Shown: positions 18,737-29,566, counted from the stretch's first letter. The stretch: DNA of 38,160 nt from an uncultured Pelagibacteraceae bacterium (GCA_902597675.1 CACJYR010000012.1:1-38160), one strand, 5' to 3'. Notes: generated by a model not told the origin, from the sequence alone. A program made the numbers and translations.

Positions 18737-19207
18737 ATGTCTAGGAAAAAAACACAACCTAAAAAAAATATTGTTCCTGATCCAAAATTTAATTCCACAA
18801 TTATTCCTAAATTAATTAATAATATTATGTACGATGGTAAAAGAGGTGTAGCTACTAAAATAGTTTATGATGCAATCGAAAAGATTAAAACTAAGTCAAA
18901 AGATGAACCTATTAATATTTTTAATGAAGCAATTAATAATATTAAACCAACTGTTGAAGTGAGATCACGAAGAGTAGGTGGAGCTACATATCAAGTTCCA
19001 GTTGAAGTAAAAAGTAAAAGAGCACAAGCTTTAGCTATCAGATGGCTTATAGACTCAGCAAGAAAAAGAAAAGATAAACATATGTCTGATAAAATTTTTA
19101 ATGAACTTTATGATGCGTATGAAAAAAAAGGTGCTGCTGTAAAGAAAAAAGAGGATGTGCATAAAATGGCAGAGTCCAATAAAGCTTTTGCACACTTTAG
19201 GTGGTAA
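18737..19207 (+). CDS. rpsG: 30S ribosomal protein S7
   Basis: 156 aa, normal length. uS7 nucleates assembly of the small-subunit head and contacts E-site tRNA. Conserved segments are NNIMYDGKRGVATKIVYDA near residue 29, NIKPTVEVRSRRVGGATYQVPVEV in the middle, and the C-terminal HKMAESNKAFAHFRW. In E. coli it is the repressor of the str operon. fusA follows after 6 bases. Confidence 0.98.
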   Translation: MSRKKTQPKKNIVPDPKFNSTIIPKLINNIMYDGKRGVATKIVYDAIEKIKTKSKDEPINIFNEAINNIKPTVEVRSRRVGGATYQVPVEVKSKRAQALAIRWLIDSARKRKDKHMSDKIFNELYDAYEKKGAAVKKKEDVHKMAESNKAFAHFRW

Positions 19208-19213
19208 AATATT

Positions 19214-21292
19214 ATGGCCAGAACTCATACATTAGACAAATATAGAAACATTGGGATCATGGCCCACATAGATGCTGGTAAAACAACTACAACTGAAAGA
19301 ATTTTATATTACACGGGCAAAAGTCATAAAATTGGTGAAGTTCACGACGGTGCAGCTACCATGGATTGGATGGAACAAGAGCAAGAAAGAGGTATTACAA
19401 TTACATCAGCAGCAACAACCTGTTTCTGGCAAGATCATAGAATTAATATTATCGATACACCAGGTCACGTAGATTTTACTATTGAAGTTGAGAGATCACT
19501 TAAAGTACTTGATGGTGCAGTTGCAGTGTTTGATGGTGTAGCAGGTGTAGAACCTCAATCAGAAACAGTATGGCGACAAGCTGATAAATATAAAGTACCG
19601 CGAATTTGTTTTGTAAATAAATTAGATAGAACGGGTGCAGATTTTTTTAGATGTGTAGATATGATCAAAGACAGATTGGGAGCAAAACCATTGGTCATAC
19701 AAGTACCAATCGGTATTGAAGCCTCTTTAACTGGTGTTGTTGACCTTGTTAAAATGAAAGCACAAGTTTGGAAAAATGAAGCTCTAGGAGCCGAATGGGA
19801 ATATAAAGATATCCCAGAGGATCTTAAAGAAATCTCTCAAAAATACCGAACAGAATTAGTTGAAATGGCTGTAGAACAAGACGAAAAATTGATGGAGTCT
19901 TATTTAAATGGTGAAGAAATTAAAGAAGAAGATTTAATTAAATGTATAAGAAAAGGAACATTAAATTTTGATTTTGTTCCTGTATTAACTGGTTCAGCTT
20001 TTAAAAATAAAGGTGTTCAGCCACTACTTGATGCAGTGATTAATTATCTTCCAAGTCCTATTGATATTGGTTCAATAAAAGGAACTAAATTGGGATCAGA
20101 GGATGAAATAGAAATGAAATTTGAAGATAGTGCGCCATTTTCTGCTTTAGCATTTAAAGTGGCAAATGATCCATTTGTTGGATCATTAACATTTATTAGA
20201 ATTTATTCAGGTACAATAAAAACAGGAACGGCTGTATATAATTCTTCAAAAGAAAAAGAAGAAAGAGTTGGTAGAATGTTATTAATGCATGCTAACTCTC
20301 GAGAGGACATTAAAGAAGCTAATGCAGGTGATATTGTATCACTAGCTGGCTTGAAAAATACCATTACTGGACACACGCTATGTAATAAAGATAATCCAGT
20401 TCTTCTCGAACCTATGGAATTTCCTGATCCAGTAATTGAAATTGCTGTTGAACCAAAAACAAAAGCTGACCAAGAAAAAATGGGAGAAGCTTTGGGTAGA
20501 TTAGCTAAAGAAGATCCCTCATTTAGAGTTTCATCTGACGAAGAGTCTGGACAAACTATTATTAAAGGAATGGGTGAATTACACTTAGATATTATTGTTG
20601 ATAGAATGAAAAGAGAATTTAAAGTTGAAGCGAATGTTGGAGCTCCACAAGTAGCATACAGAGAAACAATAGAAAACTCATCAGAAGTAGAATACACACA
20701 TAAAAAACAAAGTGGTGGTGCAGGACAATTTGCAAAAGTAAAATTATTAGTAGAACCGCAAGAACCTGGTAAAGGGAGAGCTGTTGAAAGCAAGATTAAA
20801 GGAGGAGCAATTCCAAAAGAATTCATTCCTGGTGTTGAAAAAGGTATCGAAACAGTATCTGATGGTGGAATTTTAGCAGGATTTCCAATGATTGATTATA
20901 AAGTTACAATTTTAGATGGTTTACATCACGATGTTGACTCTAGCGTATTAGCTTTTGAACTCGCAAGTAGAGCATGTTTCAAAGATGCGTGTACAAAAGG
21001 CGGTTTAAAATTATTAGAACCAGTTATGAGAGTTGAGGTCGTAACACCTGAAGACTACATGGGTGACGTTATTGGAGACTTAAATAGTCGAAGAGGACAA
21101 ATAAGTACTCAAGAGCAAAGAGGTAATGCAACAGTAATAACCGCAATGGTGCCTTTAGCGAATATGTTTGGATATATTAATAGTTTAAGATCAATGTCAC
21201 AAGGGCGAGCTCAATATTCAATGTTTTTTGATCATTATGCAAAAGTCCCACAAAATGTTCAAGACGAAGTAACAAAAAAAATAGCAGGCTAA
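19214..21292 (+). CDS. fusA: Elongation factor G
   Basis: 692 aa. EF-G drives translocation and, with RRF, ribosome recycling. GTPase motifs are [10 protein letters not shown] (17-26), ERGIT (58-62), DTPGHVDF (81-88) and NKLD (135-138). Domains II to V follow, including GMGELHLDI and the domain IV loop [11 protein letters not shown]. It lies between rpsG and rpsJ. In many proteobacteria tuf lies between fusA and rpsJ; here only one base separates them. Confidence 0.98.
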   Translation: MARTHTLDKYRNIGIMAHIDAGKTTTTERILYYTGKSHKIGEVHDGAATMDWMEQEQERGITITSAATTCFWQDHRINIIDTPGHVDFTIEVERSLKVLDGAVAVFDGVAGVEPQSETVWRQADKYKVPRICFVNKLDRTGADFFRCVDMIKDRLGAKPLVIQVPIGIEASLTGVVDLVKMKAQVWKNEALGAEWEYKDIPEDLKEISQKYRTELVEMAVEQDEKLMESYLNGEEIKEEDLIKCIRKGTLNFDFVPVLTGSAFKNKGVQPLLDAVINYLPSPIDIGSIKGTKLGSEDEIEMKFEDSAPFSALAFKVANDPFVGSLTFIRIYSGTIKTGTAVYNSSKEKEERVGRMLLMHANSREDIKEANAGDIVSLAGLKNTITGHTLCNKDNPVLLEPMEFPDPVIEIAVEPKTKADQEKMGEALGRLAKEDPSFRVSSDEESGQTIIKGMGELHLDIIVDRMKREFKVEANVGAPQVAYRETIENSSEVEYTHKKQSGGAGQFAKVKLLVEPQEPGKGRAVESKIKGGAIPKEFIPGVEKGIETVSDGGILAGFPMIDYKVTILDGLHHDVDSSVLAFELASRACFKDACTKGGLKLLEPVMRVEVVTPEDYMGDVIGDLNSRRGQISTQEQRGNATVITAMVPLANMFGYINSLRSMSQGRAQYSMFFDHYAKVPQNVQDEVTKKIAG

Positions 21293-21293
21293 A

Positions 21294-21602
21294 ATGGAAA
21301 AACAGAATATTAGAATTAAACTCAGAGCTTACGACAATAAGATTTTAGATGCTTCAACTGAAGAGATTGTAAATACAGTCAAAAGAACTGGGGCTACAAT
21401 AAAAGGTCCAATTCCATTACCAACTAGAATTGAAAGATATACAGTTTTAAGATCTCCTCATATAGATAAAAAAAGTAGAGAACAATTTGAGTCGAGAACC
21501 CATAAAAGATTAATTGATATAATTGAGCCAACACCACAGACTGTCGAGGCTTTAATGAAGTTAGATTTAGCATCAGGTGTCGATGTGGAGATTAAGATAT
21601 AA
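21294..21602 (+). CDS. rpsJ: 30S ribosomal protein S10
   Basis: 102 aa. uS10 is a small-subunit head protein and, as NusE, partners NusB in antitermination and NusG in coupling. The sequence [20 protein letters not shown] and the [26 protein letters not shown] stretch are diagnostic. It starts 1 base after fusA, so the long S10 leader used for L4 autoregulation in E. coli cannot exist here. Confidence 0.98.
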   Translation: MEKQNIRIKLRAYDNKILDASTEEIVNTVKRTGATIKGPIPLPTRIERYTVLRSPHIDKKSREQFESRTHKRLIDIIEPTPQTVEALMKLDLASGVDVEIKI

Positions 21603-21604
21603 TT

Positions 21605-22315
21605 ATGAGTGAGATTGCTTTGTTAGGAAAAAAAATTGGAATGACTAGAGAATTTTATAAATCTGGTCAGTTAGTGCCAGTTACTGTATTAAAAATGGAA
21701 AAAGCTAGAGTAATCCAGGTAATAGATAAAGAAAAAAGAGGTTACACCGCTGTTCAACTTGGATACGGAAAAATCAAAAACTCTAAACTAACAAAAGCTA
21801 TGAAAGGTTATTTTTCAAAAAGAAATACTGAAGCTAAAAGGAAACTTAAAGAATATAGAGTTCAAAATATTGAAAATTATAAAGAGGGAAATGAATTTGG
21901 TTTAGAGATTTTTAAAGATGTTAAATTTGTAGATACTAGATCAAAAACGATTGGAAAAGGTTTTGCAGGAGCTATGAAAAGACACAATTTTGGTGGTTTG
22001 AGAGCTACACACGGTGTTTCAATTTCACATAGATCACATGGTTCAACGGGTCAAAGACAAGATCCTGGTAAAGTATTTAAGGGGAAAAAAATGGCTGGAC
22101 ATATGGGAGATAAATTAAGAACTATGCAAAATATCGAAATTATTAAAACGGATTTAGAAAATGAGCTTCTATATTTAAAAGGTTCTATTCCAGGAGCAAA
22201 AAACTCTGAAATTCTAGTAAAAGGTTCAGTTAAAAATATAAAAAAAATGACTATCAGCGAAAAATACAAAGCTGCTGAATTAGCTAAGAAAACACCGGAG
22301 AAAAAGAAAAAATAA
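21605..22315 (+). CDS. rplC: 50S ribosomal protein L3
   Basis: 236 aa, somewhat longer than the E. coli protein (209 aa) because of a Lys-rich C-terminal tail. uL3 reaches the peptidyl-transferase centre. The N-terminal [12 protein letters not shown] and the central stretch with [20 protein letters not shown] are diagnostic; the latter includes the Gln that PrmB methylates in other bacteria. The start is in an AATTATG context. The stop overlaps the rplD start by one base. Confidence 0.97.
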   Translation: MSEIALLGKKIGMTREFYKSGQLVPVTVLKMEKARVIQVIDKEKRGYTAVQLGYGKIKNSKLTKAMKGYFSKRNTEAKRKLKEYRVQNIENYKEGNEFGLEIFKDVKFVDTRSKTIGKGFAGAMKRHNFGGLRATHGVSISHRSHGSTGQRQDPGKVFKGKKMAGHMGDKLRTMQNIEIIKTDLENELLYLKGSIPGAKNSEILVKGSVKNIKKMTISEKYKAAELAKKTPEKKKK

Positions 22316-22938
22316 TGAAAGTCGATAAAATTAATTTAGATGGTAAAAAAAGTTCTATTGAAGTCTTAGATAAAATTTTTTCAGCTAAAATAAATAAGAA
22401 ATTAGTGAATACAGTTTTATATAAAACTAATGCAAACTATAAAGGTAGGCACGCAAAAACTAAGCAGCAAAACGAAGTCTCAGGTCCAACATCAAAAATT
22501 TATGCACAAAAAGGAACAGGTAATGCTAGACACGCTAGTAGAAAAGCTCCAATCTTTGTTGGGGGTGGTATAGCTCATGGTCCTAAAGGAGAGCTATCCT
22601 ACAAAAAAAGAAAATTGAATAAGAGTGAAAAAAAACAAAGTATAGCATCTTTAATTAGTGACAAGATAAAGAATAATAACCTTCTAATTTTTAGTGATTT
22701 TAGCTCTAAGATAAAAAAGACTAAAGAGATGAACTTAATTTTAAAGAAATTTCAAATATCAAATTCAATTATAATCCTAGACAAAACCTCAAAAGATAAT
22801 GTTGAAAAATCAATTAGAAATATTCCAAATATTAAAGTTACAGACATTAATCATTTTAGTGCATTTGATATTGTCAAGTTTGAAAAGGTTGTCTTTACTG
22901 AAACATCCGTAAAAGAATTAGAAAAGAGGTATGCTTAA
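22315..22938 (+). CDS. rplD: 50S ribosomal protein L4
   Basis: 207 aa. uL4 lines the exit tunnel with its extended loop, seen here as EVSGPTSKIYAQKGTGNARHASRKAPIFVGGG around residues 58-90 with the usual K/R-rich pattern. In E. coli it represses the S10 operon through the rpsJ leader, which is absent here. Start coupled to the rplC stop (TAATG). Its last codons contain the GAGG that probably serves rplW. Confidence 0.96.
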   Translation: MKVDKINLDGKKSSIEVLDKIFSAKINKKLVNTVLYKTNANYKGRHAKTKQQNEVSGPTSKIYAQKGTGNARHASRKAPIFVGGGIAHGPKGELSYKKRKLNKSEKKQSIASLISDKIKNNNLLIFSDFSSKIKKTKEMNLILKKFQISNSIIILDKTSKDNVEKSIRNIPNIKVTDINHFSAFDIVKFEKVVFTETSVKELEKRYA

Positions 22939-22939
22939 A

Positions 22940-23233
22940 ATGGATAAGATACATTTATACGACAAAATTTTATCTCCATTAGTAACTGAAAAATCAACAA
23001 ATTTATCAGAACAAAATAAGATTGTATTTAAAGTGCCGTCAAAAGCAAATAAAAAAAATATAAAAAGTAATATTGAAAAAATCTTTAAAGTAAATGTTAC
23101 AAAGGTAAATATTATAAATAAACAAAGTAGAACTAAATTAACCAGAGGAAGAAAAGTTAAAGTCTCTGGTTTTAAAAAAGCAATTATAACTCTTAAAAAA
23201 GGTCAAAGTATTGATCTAACAACTGGAATTTAA
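22940..23233 (+). CDS. rplW: 50S ribosomal protein L23
   Basis: 97 aa from the ATG at 22940. uL23 sits at the tunnel exit and docks trigger factor and SRP. MDKIHLYDKILSPLVTEKST matches the family N-terminus, and the loop INKQSRTKLTRGRKVKVSGFKKA is the tunnel extension. An ATG at 22931 is also in frame, but GAGG at 22926-22929 lies only 1 base before it and 10 bases before 22940, so the second is preferred. It ends 1 base before rplB. Confidence 0.93.
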   Translation: MDKIHLYDKILSPLVTEKSTNLSEQNKIVFKVPSKANKKNIKSNIEKIFKVNVTKVNIINKQSRTKLTRGRKVKVSGFKKAIITLKKGQSIDLTTGI

Positions 23234-23234
23234 A

Positions 23235-24074
23235 ATGGCACTAAAAACATTCAAACCATATACGAAATCTACCAGAGGAACAATTCTTGTTGATAGAACT
23301 GGTCTTTGGAAAGGTAAACCATTTAAATCTTTAGTTTCACCAAAAAATGCAATGAAGGGGAGAAACAACAATGGTCATATTACATCTATCAATAGAGCTG
23401 GTGGACATAAAAAAATGTATCGACATGTCGACTTCTATAGAAAAAAATTTGATATGCCAGCGACAGTAGAAAGAATTGAATATGATCCAAATAGATCTTG
23501 TTACATTATGTTAGTAAAATTTGATGATAATACACATGCATATTATCTGGCACCACAAAAAATAAAGGTGGGTGATAAAGTTGAAAATGGATCAAAAAAA
23601 GAGATTAAAATCGGGAATTGTATGCCGTTACAGGACATCCCAGTTGGTATAGATATTCACAATGTTGAAATACAACCAGGTGGTGGAGGTAAAATTGCTA
23701 GATCTGCTGGAACTTCTGTTACGATAAGTGGATTAGATGGGAATTATAGTTTGATTAAATTAGCATCAGGTGAAGTTAGAAAAATCGATTCAAGATCATT
23801 GGCAACTATTGGTGTATTAAGTAACCCTGATCAAAAAAATATCAAAATTGGTAAAGCAGGACGATCAAGATGGTTAGGAAGAAGACCGCACACTAGAGGT
23901 GTTGTTAAAAATCCAGTAGATCACCCACATGGTGGTGGAGAAGGTAAATCAGCAGGTGGAAGACATCCAGTTTCTCCTAAAGGACAATCAGCAAAAGGAT
24001 TGAAAACAAGAGACAATAAGAGAACTGATAAATACATTGTTAAGAGAAGAAACAAAAGGAAGGATACAAAATAA
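23235..24074 (+). CDS. rplB: 50S ribosomal protein L2
   Basis: 279 aa, normal length. uL2 is needed for subunit joining and peptidyl transfer. [10 protein letters not shown] (about 228-237) holds the conserved His of the family, followed by [10 protein letters not shown] and a basic tail. N-terminal [12 protein letters not shown] is also typical. The stop overlaps the rpsS start. Confidence 0.98.
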   Translation: MALKTFKPYTKSTRGTILVDRTGLWKGKPFKSLVSPKNAMKGRNNNGHITSINRAGGHKKMYRHVDFYRKKFDMPATVERIEYDPNRSCYIMLVKFDDNTHAYYLAPQKIKVGDKVENGSKKEIKIGNCMPLQDIPVGIDIHNVEIQPGGGGKIARSAGTSVTISGLDGNYSLIKLASGEVRKIDSRSLATIGVLSNPDQKNIKIGKAGRSRWLGRRPHTRGVVKNPVDHPHGGGEGKSAGGRHPVSPKGQSAKGLKTRDNKRTDKYIVKRRNKRKDTK

Positions 24075-24373
24075 TGGCTAGAGCAGTATGGAAAGGACCT
24101 TTTGTTGAAGAAAGTTTAATCAAAAAAGTTGATAAATATAAGACTGATCCAAAAAAAATTCCTATCAAGACTTGGTCAAGAAAATCAACAATAATTCCAG
24201 ATTTTGTTGGGGTTAGTTTTTTGATTTATAACGGAAAAAAATTTATACCGATTACCATATCTGAGGACATGGTTGGTCATAAGTTAGGTGAATTTGCACC
24301 AACAAGAACTTTTTTTGGTCATACACCTGCAGATAAAAAAGCAAAACCTGCTGAGGCAGAGGCTAAGAAATAA
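24074..24373 (+). CDS. rpsS: 30S ribosomal protein S19
   Basis: 99 aa. uS19 is in the small-subunit head near the A-site tRNA and contacts S13. [27 protein letters not shown] and the C-terminal [15 protein letters not shown] are diagnostic. A short Ala/Lys-rich tail extends beyond the usual end. It overlaps rplB by one base, and rplV follows after 2 bases. Confidence 0.97.
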   Translation: MARAVWKGPFVEESLIKKVDKYKTDPKKIPIKTWSRKSTIIPDFVGVSFLIYNGKKFIPITISEDMVGHKLGEFAPTRTFFGHTPADKKAKPAEAEAKK

Positions 24374-24375
24374 TT

Positions 24376-24774
24376 ATGAGTAAAAAAAAGAAATTAGTGA
24401 AAAAAAAAGAAAAAATAGTGAAATCTATTAATAATAATATTAGATCAAGTGTAAGAAAACTTAATCCTATTTTAAAAGGTATAGTTGGGAAGAAAGTTGA
24501 GTTAGCTATTAGAGACCTTCAGTTTTCAGAAAAAAGAATTACTCGTGATATCAGAAAGACTATTTCATCTGCTGTTGCAAATGCAGAAAATAATTTTCAG
24601 TATGATATTGATAAACTTGTAGTTAAAGAAGCTTATTGTGGAAAGAAAATTACTATGAAGAGGTTTAGACCAAGAGCAAAAGGAAGAGCTGCACCAATTT
24701 TAAAACCTTATTCAAGTGTTACAATTATTTTATCAGAGGCAAAAAAAATGGAGAGTCATGGGACAAAAAGTTAA
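24376..24774 (+). CDS. rplV: 50S ribosomal protein L22
   Basis: 132 aa, longer than the usual 110 because of a Lys-rich N-terminal extension ([13 protein letters not shown]). uL22 lines the exit tunnel with its beta-hairpin, here the [18 protein letters not shown] segment near the C-terminus. The start has the AATTATG context. Its last 17 bases overlap the beginning of rpsC in another frame. Confidence 0.95.
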   Translation: MSKKKKLVKKKEKIVKSINNNIRSSVRKLNPILKGIVGKKVELAIRDLQFSEKRITRDIRKTISSAVANAENNFQYDIDKLVVKEAYCGKKITMKRFRPRAKGRAAPILKPYSSVTIILSEAKKMESHGTKS

Positions 24775-25438
24775 TCCGGTAGGTTTTAGATTAGGTGTTA
24801 ACAGAGGTTGGGACTCTGTTTGGTACGCTAAAAAGAAAGATTTTGGTAATTATCTTATAGAAGATTTTAAAATAAGAGAATATATCAAAAAAAATGTAAT
24901 TAATTCTGGAGTTTCAAAAGTGATGATCGAAAGAACTGCAAACAAATGTTATGTTACAATTTACACTTCTAGACCAGGTTTTGTTATTGGAAAAAAAGGT
25001 AGTGATATAGATAAGATAAAAAATAATTTATCTAAGTTTACTTCAAATGAGGTTACTTTAAATATTAAAGAAGTAAAAAAACCTGAAACAAATGCTTATT
25101 TAGTTGCAGAAAATATTGCCCAACAATTAGTTAAAAGAATTTCTTATAGAAGAGCAATGAAAAGAGCAATGCAGTCTTGTTTAAGATTAGGTGCTAAAGG
25201 AATTAAAGTTTCAGTGAGCGGAAGATTGGGTGGAAATGAGATTGCTAGAACTGAATGGTTAAGAGATGGCAGTATACCATCGCATACATTAAGAGCAGAT
25301 ATTGATTATGCGGAGGCAGAAGCACTTACGACTTATGGAATAATTGGAATAAAAGTTTGGATTTATAAAGGTGAAGTCTTTGCTAAAGAATTTAGTCAAG
25401 AAACAAATAAAGTAAAACCTAAAGAGGGAAAACAATAA
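24758..25438 (+). CDS. rpsC: 30S ribosomal protein S3
   Basis: 226 aa from the ATG at 24758, which gives the conserved N-terminus [20 protein letters not shown]. uS3 lines the mRNA entry and has helicase function with S4. The KH domain motif [16 protein letters not shown] is near residue 66. A GGAGA stretch before the start can serve as ribosome-binding site. The start lies inside rplV (17-base overlap). An upstream in-frame ATG at 24716 would add 14 non-conserved residues and is rejected. Confidence 0.96.
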   Translation: MGQKVNPVGFRLGVNRGWDSVWYAKKKDFGNYLIEDFKIREYIKKNVINSGVSKVMIERTANKCYVTIYTSRPGFVIGKKGSDIDKIKNNLSKFTSNEVTLNIKEVKKPETNAYLVAENIAQQLVKRISYRRAMKRAMQSCLRLGAKGIKVSVSGRLGGNEIARTEWLRDGSIPSHTLRADIDYAEAEALTTYGIIGIKVWIYKGEVFAKEFSQETNKVKPKEGKQ

Positions 25439-25849
25439 ATGCTACAGCCAGTTAGAACAAAATGGAGAAAAGCTCACAAAGGTAGAATTCATGGAACTGC
25501 TTCAAGAGCAAATTTTATTAATTATGGTGCCTACGCTTTAAAAGCACTATCTCCAGATAGGGTTACTGGTAAACAGATAGAGGCTGCTAGAGTTGCTCTA
25601 ACAAGACACATGAAAAGACAAGGAAGAGTTTGGACAAGAATTTTTCCAAATATTCCAGTTTCTAAAAAACCCATTGAAGTACGTATGGGTAAAGGAAAAG
25701 GTTCTCCAGAATTCTATGCATGTCGTGTAAAACCAGGAAGAATTTTATTTGAAGTAGATGGTGTTTCAGAACAGATAGCTAAAGAAGCGTTATATAAAGC
25801 ATCTGCAAAATTGCCAATTAAAACAAAAACCATAAAGAGATTTGCCTAA
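25439..25849 (+). CDS. rplP: 50S ribosomal protein L16
   Basis: 136 aa, normal length. uL16 positions the A- and P-site tRNAs. [42 protein letters not shown] and [12 protein letters not shown] are diagnostic. It starts directly after the rpsC stop, with no gap. rpmC follows after one base. Confidence 0.98.
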   Translation: MLQPVRTKWRKAHKGRIHGTASRANFINYGAYALKALSPDRVTGKQIEAARVALTRHMKRQGRVWTRIFPNIPVSKKPIEVRMGKGKGSPEFYACRVKPGRILFEVDGVSEQIAKEALYKASAKLPIKTKTIKRFA

Positions 25850-25850
25850 T

Positions 25851-26042
25851 ATGAAAAAACAAGAAATTAAAAAACTATCAAAAGATCAAATTATAAAAAA
25901 CATCGATAAATTTAAAAAAGATTTATTCAATTTTAGATTTCAAAAGATGAATTCACAGATTACGAATCCAGCAAAAATTAGTGAAACAAAAAAAACAATT
26001 GCTAGATTAAAAACAATATTAAAAGGAAAATTAAATGCCTAA
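25851..26042 (+). CDS. rpmC: 50S ribosomal protein L29
   Basis: 63 aa from the ATG at 25851. uL29 sits beside L23 at the tunnel exit. [20 protein letters not shown] and the central [18 protein letters not shown] stretch fit the family, which is two antiparallel helices. A TTG at 25842 is in frame but lies inside rplP and adds nothing conserved. The 3' end overlaps rpsQ by 8 bases. Confidence 0.95.
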   Translation: MKKQEIKKLSKDQIIKNIDKFKKDLFNFRFQKMNSQITNPAKISETKKTIARLKTILKGKLNA

Positions 26043-26271
26043 GAAAATATTAACAGGTGTGGTTGTAAGTGATAAACCTAACAAAACTATAACAGTTTTA
26101 GTTGAACGAAAATATTCTCATCCATTATTAAAAAAAGTAATAAAAGTGAGAAAAAAATACAATGCCCATGATGAAAATAACAAATTTAAAACAGGTGACA
26201 AAGTATCAATCATTGAGAGCAAACCTTTCTCAAAAAACAAGAAATTTCAAGTACTGGAGAACACAAAATAA
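26035..26271 (+). CDS. rpsQ: 30S ribosomal protein S17
   Basis: 78 aa. uS17 is a primary 16S rRNA-binding protein with an OB fold. [29 protein letters not shown] and the later [21 protein letters not shown] are diagnostic. It starts inside rpmC (8-base overlap) and its stop overlaps the rplN start by one base, so it is coupled at both ends. Confidence 0.96.
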   Translation: MPKKILTGVVVSDKPNKTITVLVERKYSHPLLKKVIKVRKKYNAHDENNKFKTGDKVSIIESKPFSKNKKFQVLENTK

Positions 26272-26639
26272 TGATACAGGTCCAAACAGAATTAAATGTA
26301 GCCGATAACACCGGGGCAAAGAAAATTGAATGTATTAAAGTCTTAGGTGGATCGAAAAGAAGATATGCAAGCATAGGAGACACGATAGTGATTGCTGTAA
26401 AAGAGGCAATTCCTAAGGGAAAAGTAAAAAAAGGATCAGTTCATAAGGCTGTGGTAGTAAGAGTAAAAAAAGGAATTCATAGAGATGACGGATCAAAAGT
26501 AAAATTTGATAATAACGCTGCTGTTTTGGTTGATGATAAAGGTGAACCAGTTGGAACTAGAATTTTTGGTCCAGTGACTAGAGAATTAAGGAATAAAGGG
26601 CAAATGAAAATAATCTCATTAGCCCCAGAGGTTTTGTAA
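26271..26639 (+). CDS. rplN: 50S ribosomal protein L14
   Basis: 122 aa, exact family length. uL14 forms an intersubunit bridge and is the site of RsfS silencing in other bacteria. [19 protein letters not shown] and the stretch [18 protein letters not shown] are diagnostic. First gene of the classical spc operon, but joined to rpsQ by a one-base overlap without a promoter gap. Confidence 0.98.
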   Translation: MIQVQTELNVADNTGAKKIECIKVLGGSKRRYASIGDTIVIAVKEAIPKGKVKKGSVHKAVVVRVKKGIHRDDGSKVKFDNNAAVLVDDKGEPVGTRIFGPVTRELRNKGQMKIISLAPEVL

Positions 26640-26887
26640 TGATTAAAAAAGGTTTAAAAGTTCGAGTTTTATCAGGCAGAGATAAAAAAAAAGAAGGTGA
26701 AGTAATTGAAATTGATAGACCAAACAATAGAGCAAAAGTTAAAGATATTAATATGGTAAAGAGACATGTAAAAACAACTAAGGAGAAAAAAGGTGGAATT
26801 TTTTCAAAGGAAAGTTTTATTCATTTATCAAATTTAAAACTAATTGACGAAAAAACAAAAACAAAAAAAACTGAGGCTAAAAAATAA
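26639..26887 (+). CDS. rplX: 50S ribosomal protein L24
   Basis: 82 aa, shorter than E. coli L24 (104 aa). uL24 starts large-subunit assembly and lies near the tunnel exit. A KOW motif is seen in [21 protein letters not shown] (7-27), followed by the conserved NMVKRHVK. The C-terminus is a simple Lys/Thr tail. Coupled by one-base overlaps to rplN and rplE. Confidence 0.95.
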   Translation: MIKKGLKVRVLSGRDKKKEGEVIEIDRPNNRAKVKDINMVKRHVKTTKEKKGGIFSKESFIHLSNLKLIDEKTKTKKTEAKK

Positions 26888-27441
26888 TGACTCCGAGATT
26901 GAAAGAACTTTATTATAAAGAAATACAACCTGCATTAAAATCTCAATTTGGTTTTAAAAATCTGTACATGGGTCCAAAAATTGAAAAAATTGTTTTAAAT
27001 ATGGGCTTAGGTTTAGATGGAAATGACTCAAAAATATTAAAGTCTTGCGAGGAGGATTTAGCAAAAATAACAGGTCAAAAACCTGTGATTACCAAATTTA
27101 AAAAATCAGTTGCGAATTTTAAAACAAGAAAAGGGTCAAATGCTGGTCTGAAAGTAACACTTAGAAAAGATAAAATGTATGAATTTTTAGATAGACTTGT
27201 GAATATAGCTTTACCAAGAATTAAAGATTTTAGAGGCCTGTCTGCTAATGGTTTTGATAAATTTGGAAATTACACATTTGGTGTTAAAGAACATATCATA
27301 TTTCCTGAGGTAAGTTTTGATCGTGCTGATAAGGTTCGTGGTATTGATATTGTGATTGTAATATCAGCTAAAAGTAAAGAGCATAGTTTTGCTCTTTTAG
27401 AAAAGTTAAATTTTCCATTTATTAAAAAAGGAGATAACTAA
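26887..27441 (+). CDS. rplE: 50S ribosomal protein L5
   Basis: 184 aa. uL5 binds 5S rRNA and contacts P-site t[22 protein letters not shown], the KIVLNMGLG stretch, and [22 protein letters not shown] are diagnostic, as is the C-terminal [12 protein letters not shown] segment. One-base overlap with rplX; rpsN follows after one base. Confidence 0.97.
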   Translation: MTPRLKELYYKEIQPALKSQFGFKNLYMGPKIEKIVLNMGLGLDGNDSKILKSCEEDLAKITGQKPVITKFKKSVANFKTRKGSNAGLKVTLRKDKMYEFLDRLVNIALPRIKDFRGLSANGFDKFGNYTFGVKEHIIFPEVSFDRADKVRGIDIVIVISAKSKEHSFALLEKLNFPFIKKGDN

Positions 27442-27442
27442 A

Positions 27443-27748
27443 ATGGCCAAATTAAGCTCAATAAATAAGAACAATAAACGAATAAAATTATCGGACAGGC
27501 TATTTAAAAAAAGGCAAAAATTAAAAAAGATTGTTATGAATAAAAAACTCCCTTTAGAGGAAAGATTTAAAGCACAACAAAAATTATCAAAATTACCTAG
27601 AAACTCTGCGAAAGTAAGAGTGATGAACAGATGTCAGATTACCGGAAGACCTCACGGAGTTTATAGAAAATTGAAAATATCTAGAATTGCATTAAGACAA
27701 TTAGGTCTGCAAGGAAAGATACCAGGTTTAGTTAAATCAAGTTGGTAG
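27443..27748 (+). CDS. rpsN: 30S ribosomal protein S14
   Basis: 101 aa, the longer zinc-free form: only one Cys (in [14 protein letters not shown]), without the CxxC pairs of the short zinc form. uS14 is in the small-subunit head beside S3 and S10. [15 protein letters not shown] and the C-terminal IPGLVKSSW are diagnostic. 10 bases separate it from rpsH, including a GAAAGGA ribosome-binding site. Confidence 0.97.
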   Translation: MAKLSSINKNNKRIKLSDRLFKKRQKLKKIVMNKKLPLEERFKAQQKLSKLPRNSAKVRVMNRCQITGRPHGVYRKLKISRIALRQLGLQGKIPGLVKSSW

Positions 27749-27758
27749 AAAGGAAAAT

Positions 27759-28154
27759 ATGAGTTTAAGTGATCCAATTGGAGATATGATAGCAAGAATA
27801 AAAAATGCTCAAGATAGAAGCCATAAGAAAGTTGAATTACCTTCTTCAAATTTTAAAACTAAGATTGCTGATATCTTAAAGAATGAAGGATTTATAAAAG
27901 ACTTCAAAGTGAATAAAGAAAATAATAAATCTTTATTATCTTTAGAGCTTAAATATCATTCAGGAAATCCAGTTATAAGTACTTTTGAAAGAGTTTCAAA
28001 ACCAGGGAGAAGAATATTTTCTAGTGCAGAAAGTTTACCCAAAATAAATAATGGTTTAGGTATAGCAATTGTATCAACCCCCAAAGGTGTCATGACCGAT
28101 ATTGATGCGAGAAAGCAAAGAGTGGGTGGAGAAATAATTTGTAAGGTGTTTTAA
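27759..28154 (+). CDS. rpsH: 30S ribosomal protein S8
   Basis: 131 aa. uS8 binds the central domain of 16S rRNA, and represses the spc mRNA in E. coli. The N-terminal DPIGDMIARIKNAQ and the C-terminal GLGIAIVSTPKGVMTD are diagnostic. It has one of the clearer Shine-Dalgarno sequences here (AAAGGA, 6 bases before the ATG). Its stop overlaps rplF. Confidence 0.97.
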   Translation: MSLSDPIGDMIARIKNAQDRSHKKVELPSSNFKTKIADILKNEGFIKDFKVNKENNKSLLSLELKYHSGNPVISTFERVSKPGRRIFSSAESLPKINNGLGIAIVSTPKGVMTDIDARKQRVGGEIICKVF

Positions 28155-28693
28155 TGTCTAAAATTGGTAAAATTAATATTTCAATCCCTGAAAAAGTCAA
28201 AGTTGCTTTGGCTGGTAATATCCTGAACATAGAGGGTCCTTCGGGAAAAAAATCAATTAATATTGACTTAGAAGTTTTTAATCTTGATATAAAAGATGGA
28301 AAAGAAATATCAATCAAACCAAAAAAAATCGATCAAGAAACCAAGCGATTATGGGGAATGAATAGAAGTTTAATTAATAATGCAGTTATTGGTTCAAGCA
28401 CTGGATATGAGAAGATACTAGAATTAGTAGGTGTTGGATATCGTGCTGCTTTAAAAGGAAATCAACTTAATTTACAATTAGGTTATAGCCATGATATCAA
28501 TTTTGATATTCCAGAAGGGATTAAAATCAATGTTGAAAAGCAAACAACTTTAAAAATAAGTGGTGCTGATAAACAACAAGTAGGTGCAATTGCATCAAAA
28601 CTAAAAACTCTTAGAAAAATTGAACCATATAAAGGTAAAGGTGTGAGAGAAAAGGGTCAACATATTTTGAAAAAAGAAGGAAAGAAGAAGTAA
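28154..28693 (+). CDS. rplF: 50S ribosomal protein L6
   Basis: 179 aa. uL6 lies at the base of the stalk near the factor-binding site. Two related domains are visible; the diagnostic [21 protein letters not shown] is at about residues 94-114, and the C-terminus has [13 protein letters not shown]. One-base overlaps join it to rpsH and rplR. Confidence 0.97.
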   Translation: MSKIGKINISIPEKVKVALAGNILNIEGPSGKKSINIDLEVFNLDIKDGKEISIKPKKIDQETKRLWGMNRSLINNAVIGSSTGYEKILELVGVGYRAALKGNQLNLQLGYSHDINFDIPEGIKINVEKQTTLKISGADKQQVGAIASKLKTLRKIEPYKGKGVREKGQHILKKEGKKK

Positions 28694-29049
28694 TGAAATT
28701 AGATACTAGTAAAAGAAAAAGGTTTAGAGTTAGTAATAAGGTTAAAAATGTTGCTTCAAATGACAGATATAGACTAAGTATTTCTAGATCATCAAAGAAT
28801 ATTTCGGCACAAATAATTGATGATATGAAAAATGTTACTTTATTATCAGCATCATCAATTGAAAAAGATATTAAGTCTGGTCAAAAGGTAAATAAAACTG
28901 AATTATCTAAGATTGTAGCTGAAAAGTTAGCAAAAAAAGCACAAGAGAAAAAAATTACCAAGATTTATTTTGATAGACGTATTTATAAATATCACGGAAG
29001 AGTGAAGGTTTTTGCTGAAACTTTACGTAAAAATGGAATGGAATTTTAA
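28693..29049 (+). CDS. rplR: 50S ribosomal protein L18
   Basis: 118 aa. uL18 binds 5S rRNA with L5. The basic N-terminus, [19 protein letters not shown] and the C-terminal [26 protein letters not shown] match the family. It starts in the rplF stop codon and ends one base before rpsE. Confidence 0.96.
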   Translation: MKLDTSKRKRFRVSNKVKNVASNDRYRLSISRSSKNISAQIIDDMKNVTLLSASSIEKDIKSGQKVNKTELSKIVAEKLAKKAQEKKITKIYFDRRIYKYHGRVKVFAETLRKNGMEF

Positions 29050-29050
29050 T

Positions 29051-29566
29051 ATGGATAATAATAAAGATAAAAAAACTGACGATATTTTAGAAAAATTAGT
29101 TCACATTAATCGTATAACAAAAGTAGTAAAAGGTGGACGTAGATTTGGTTTTTCAGCACTAGTTGTTGTTGGAAACCAGTCCGGTAAAATTGGAATAGCT
29201 CACGCTAAAGCAAAACAAGTGCCGGATGCTATAAAAAAAGCAAATGAAATGGCACGAAGAAAACTTATTCATATACCTCTTCGAGAAGGAAGAACGATTC
29301 ATCATGATGTAAAAGCTAAAGATGGATCAGGCAGAATTGTATTAAGAGCTGCCTCAAAAGGAACAGGAATTATAGCTGGAGGCCCCGTGCGAGCTGTGTG
29401 TGAGGTTTTAGGGGTAAAAGATATTGTCGCAAAATCAATGGGTACATCAAATGCCCACAATGTGATTAGAGCTACAATGAAAGCACTATTGAAACAAAAT
29501 TCACCAAAACAAATATCTTCAATAAGAAATAAAAAAATTTCTGAGATAATAGAAAAAAGAGGATAA
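29051..29566 (+). CDS. rpsE: 30S ribosomal protein S5
   Basis: 171 aa from the ATG at 29051. uS5 shapes the decoding region and mRNA entry. The dsRNA-binding motif with [24 protein letters not shown] sequence is near residues 14-34, and [20 protein letters not shown] is in the second half. An in-frame ATG at 29012 lies inside rplR and is rejected. The stop overlaps rplO, leaving no room for the rpmD gene usually found next. Confidence 0.97.
   Translation: MDNNKDKKTDDILEKLVHINRITKVVKGGRRFGFSALVVVGNQSGKIGIAHAKAKQVPDAIKKANEMARRKLIHIPLREGRTIHHDVKAKDGSGRIVLRAASKGTGIIAGGPVRAVCEVLGVKDIVAKSMGTSNAHNVIRATMKALLKQNSPKQISSIRNKKISEIIEKRG

Noticed and set aside
20203..20826. A 207-codon open frame on the minus strand inside fusA
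   Set aside because: It lies wholly inside a highly conserved gene, its Ser/Pro/Ile-rich product matches no family I know, and it is explained by codon bias of the opposite strand.
24716..24757. A longer rpsC start
   Set aside because: The extra 14 residues lie inside rplV and are not family-like; the conserved MGQKVNP begins at 24758.
29012..29050. A longer rpsE start
   Set aside because: It reads through the end of rplR in another frame; the start at 29051 directly follows the rplR stop.
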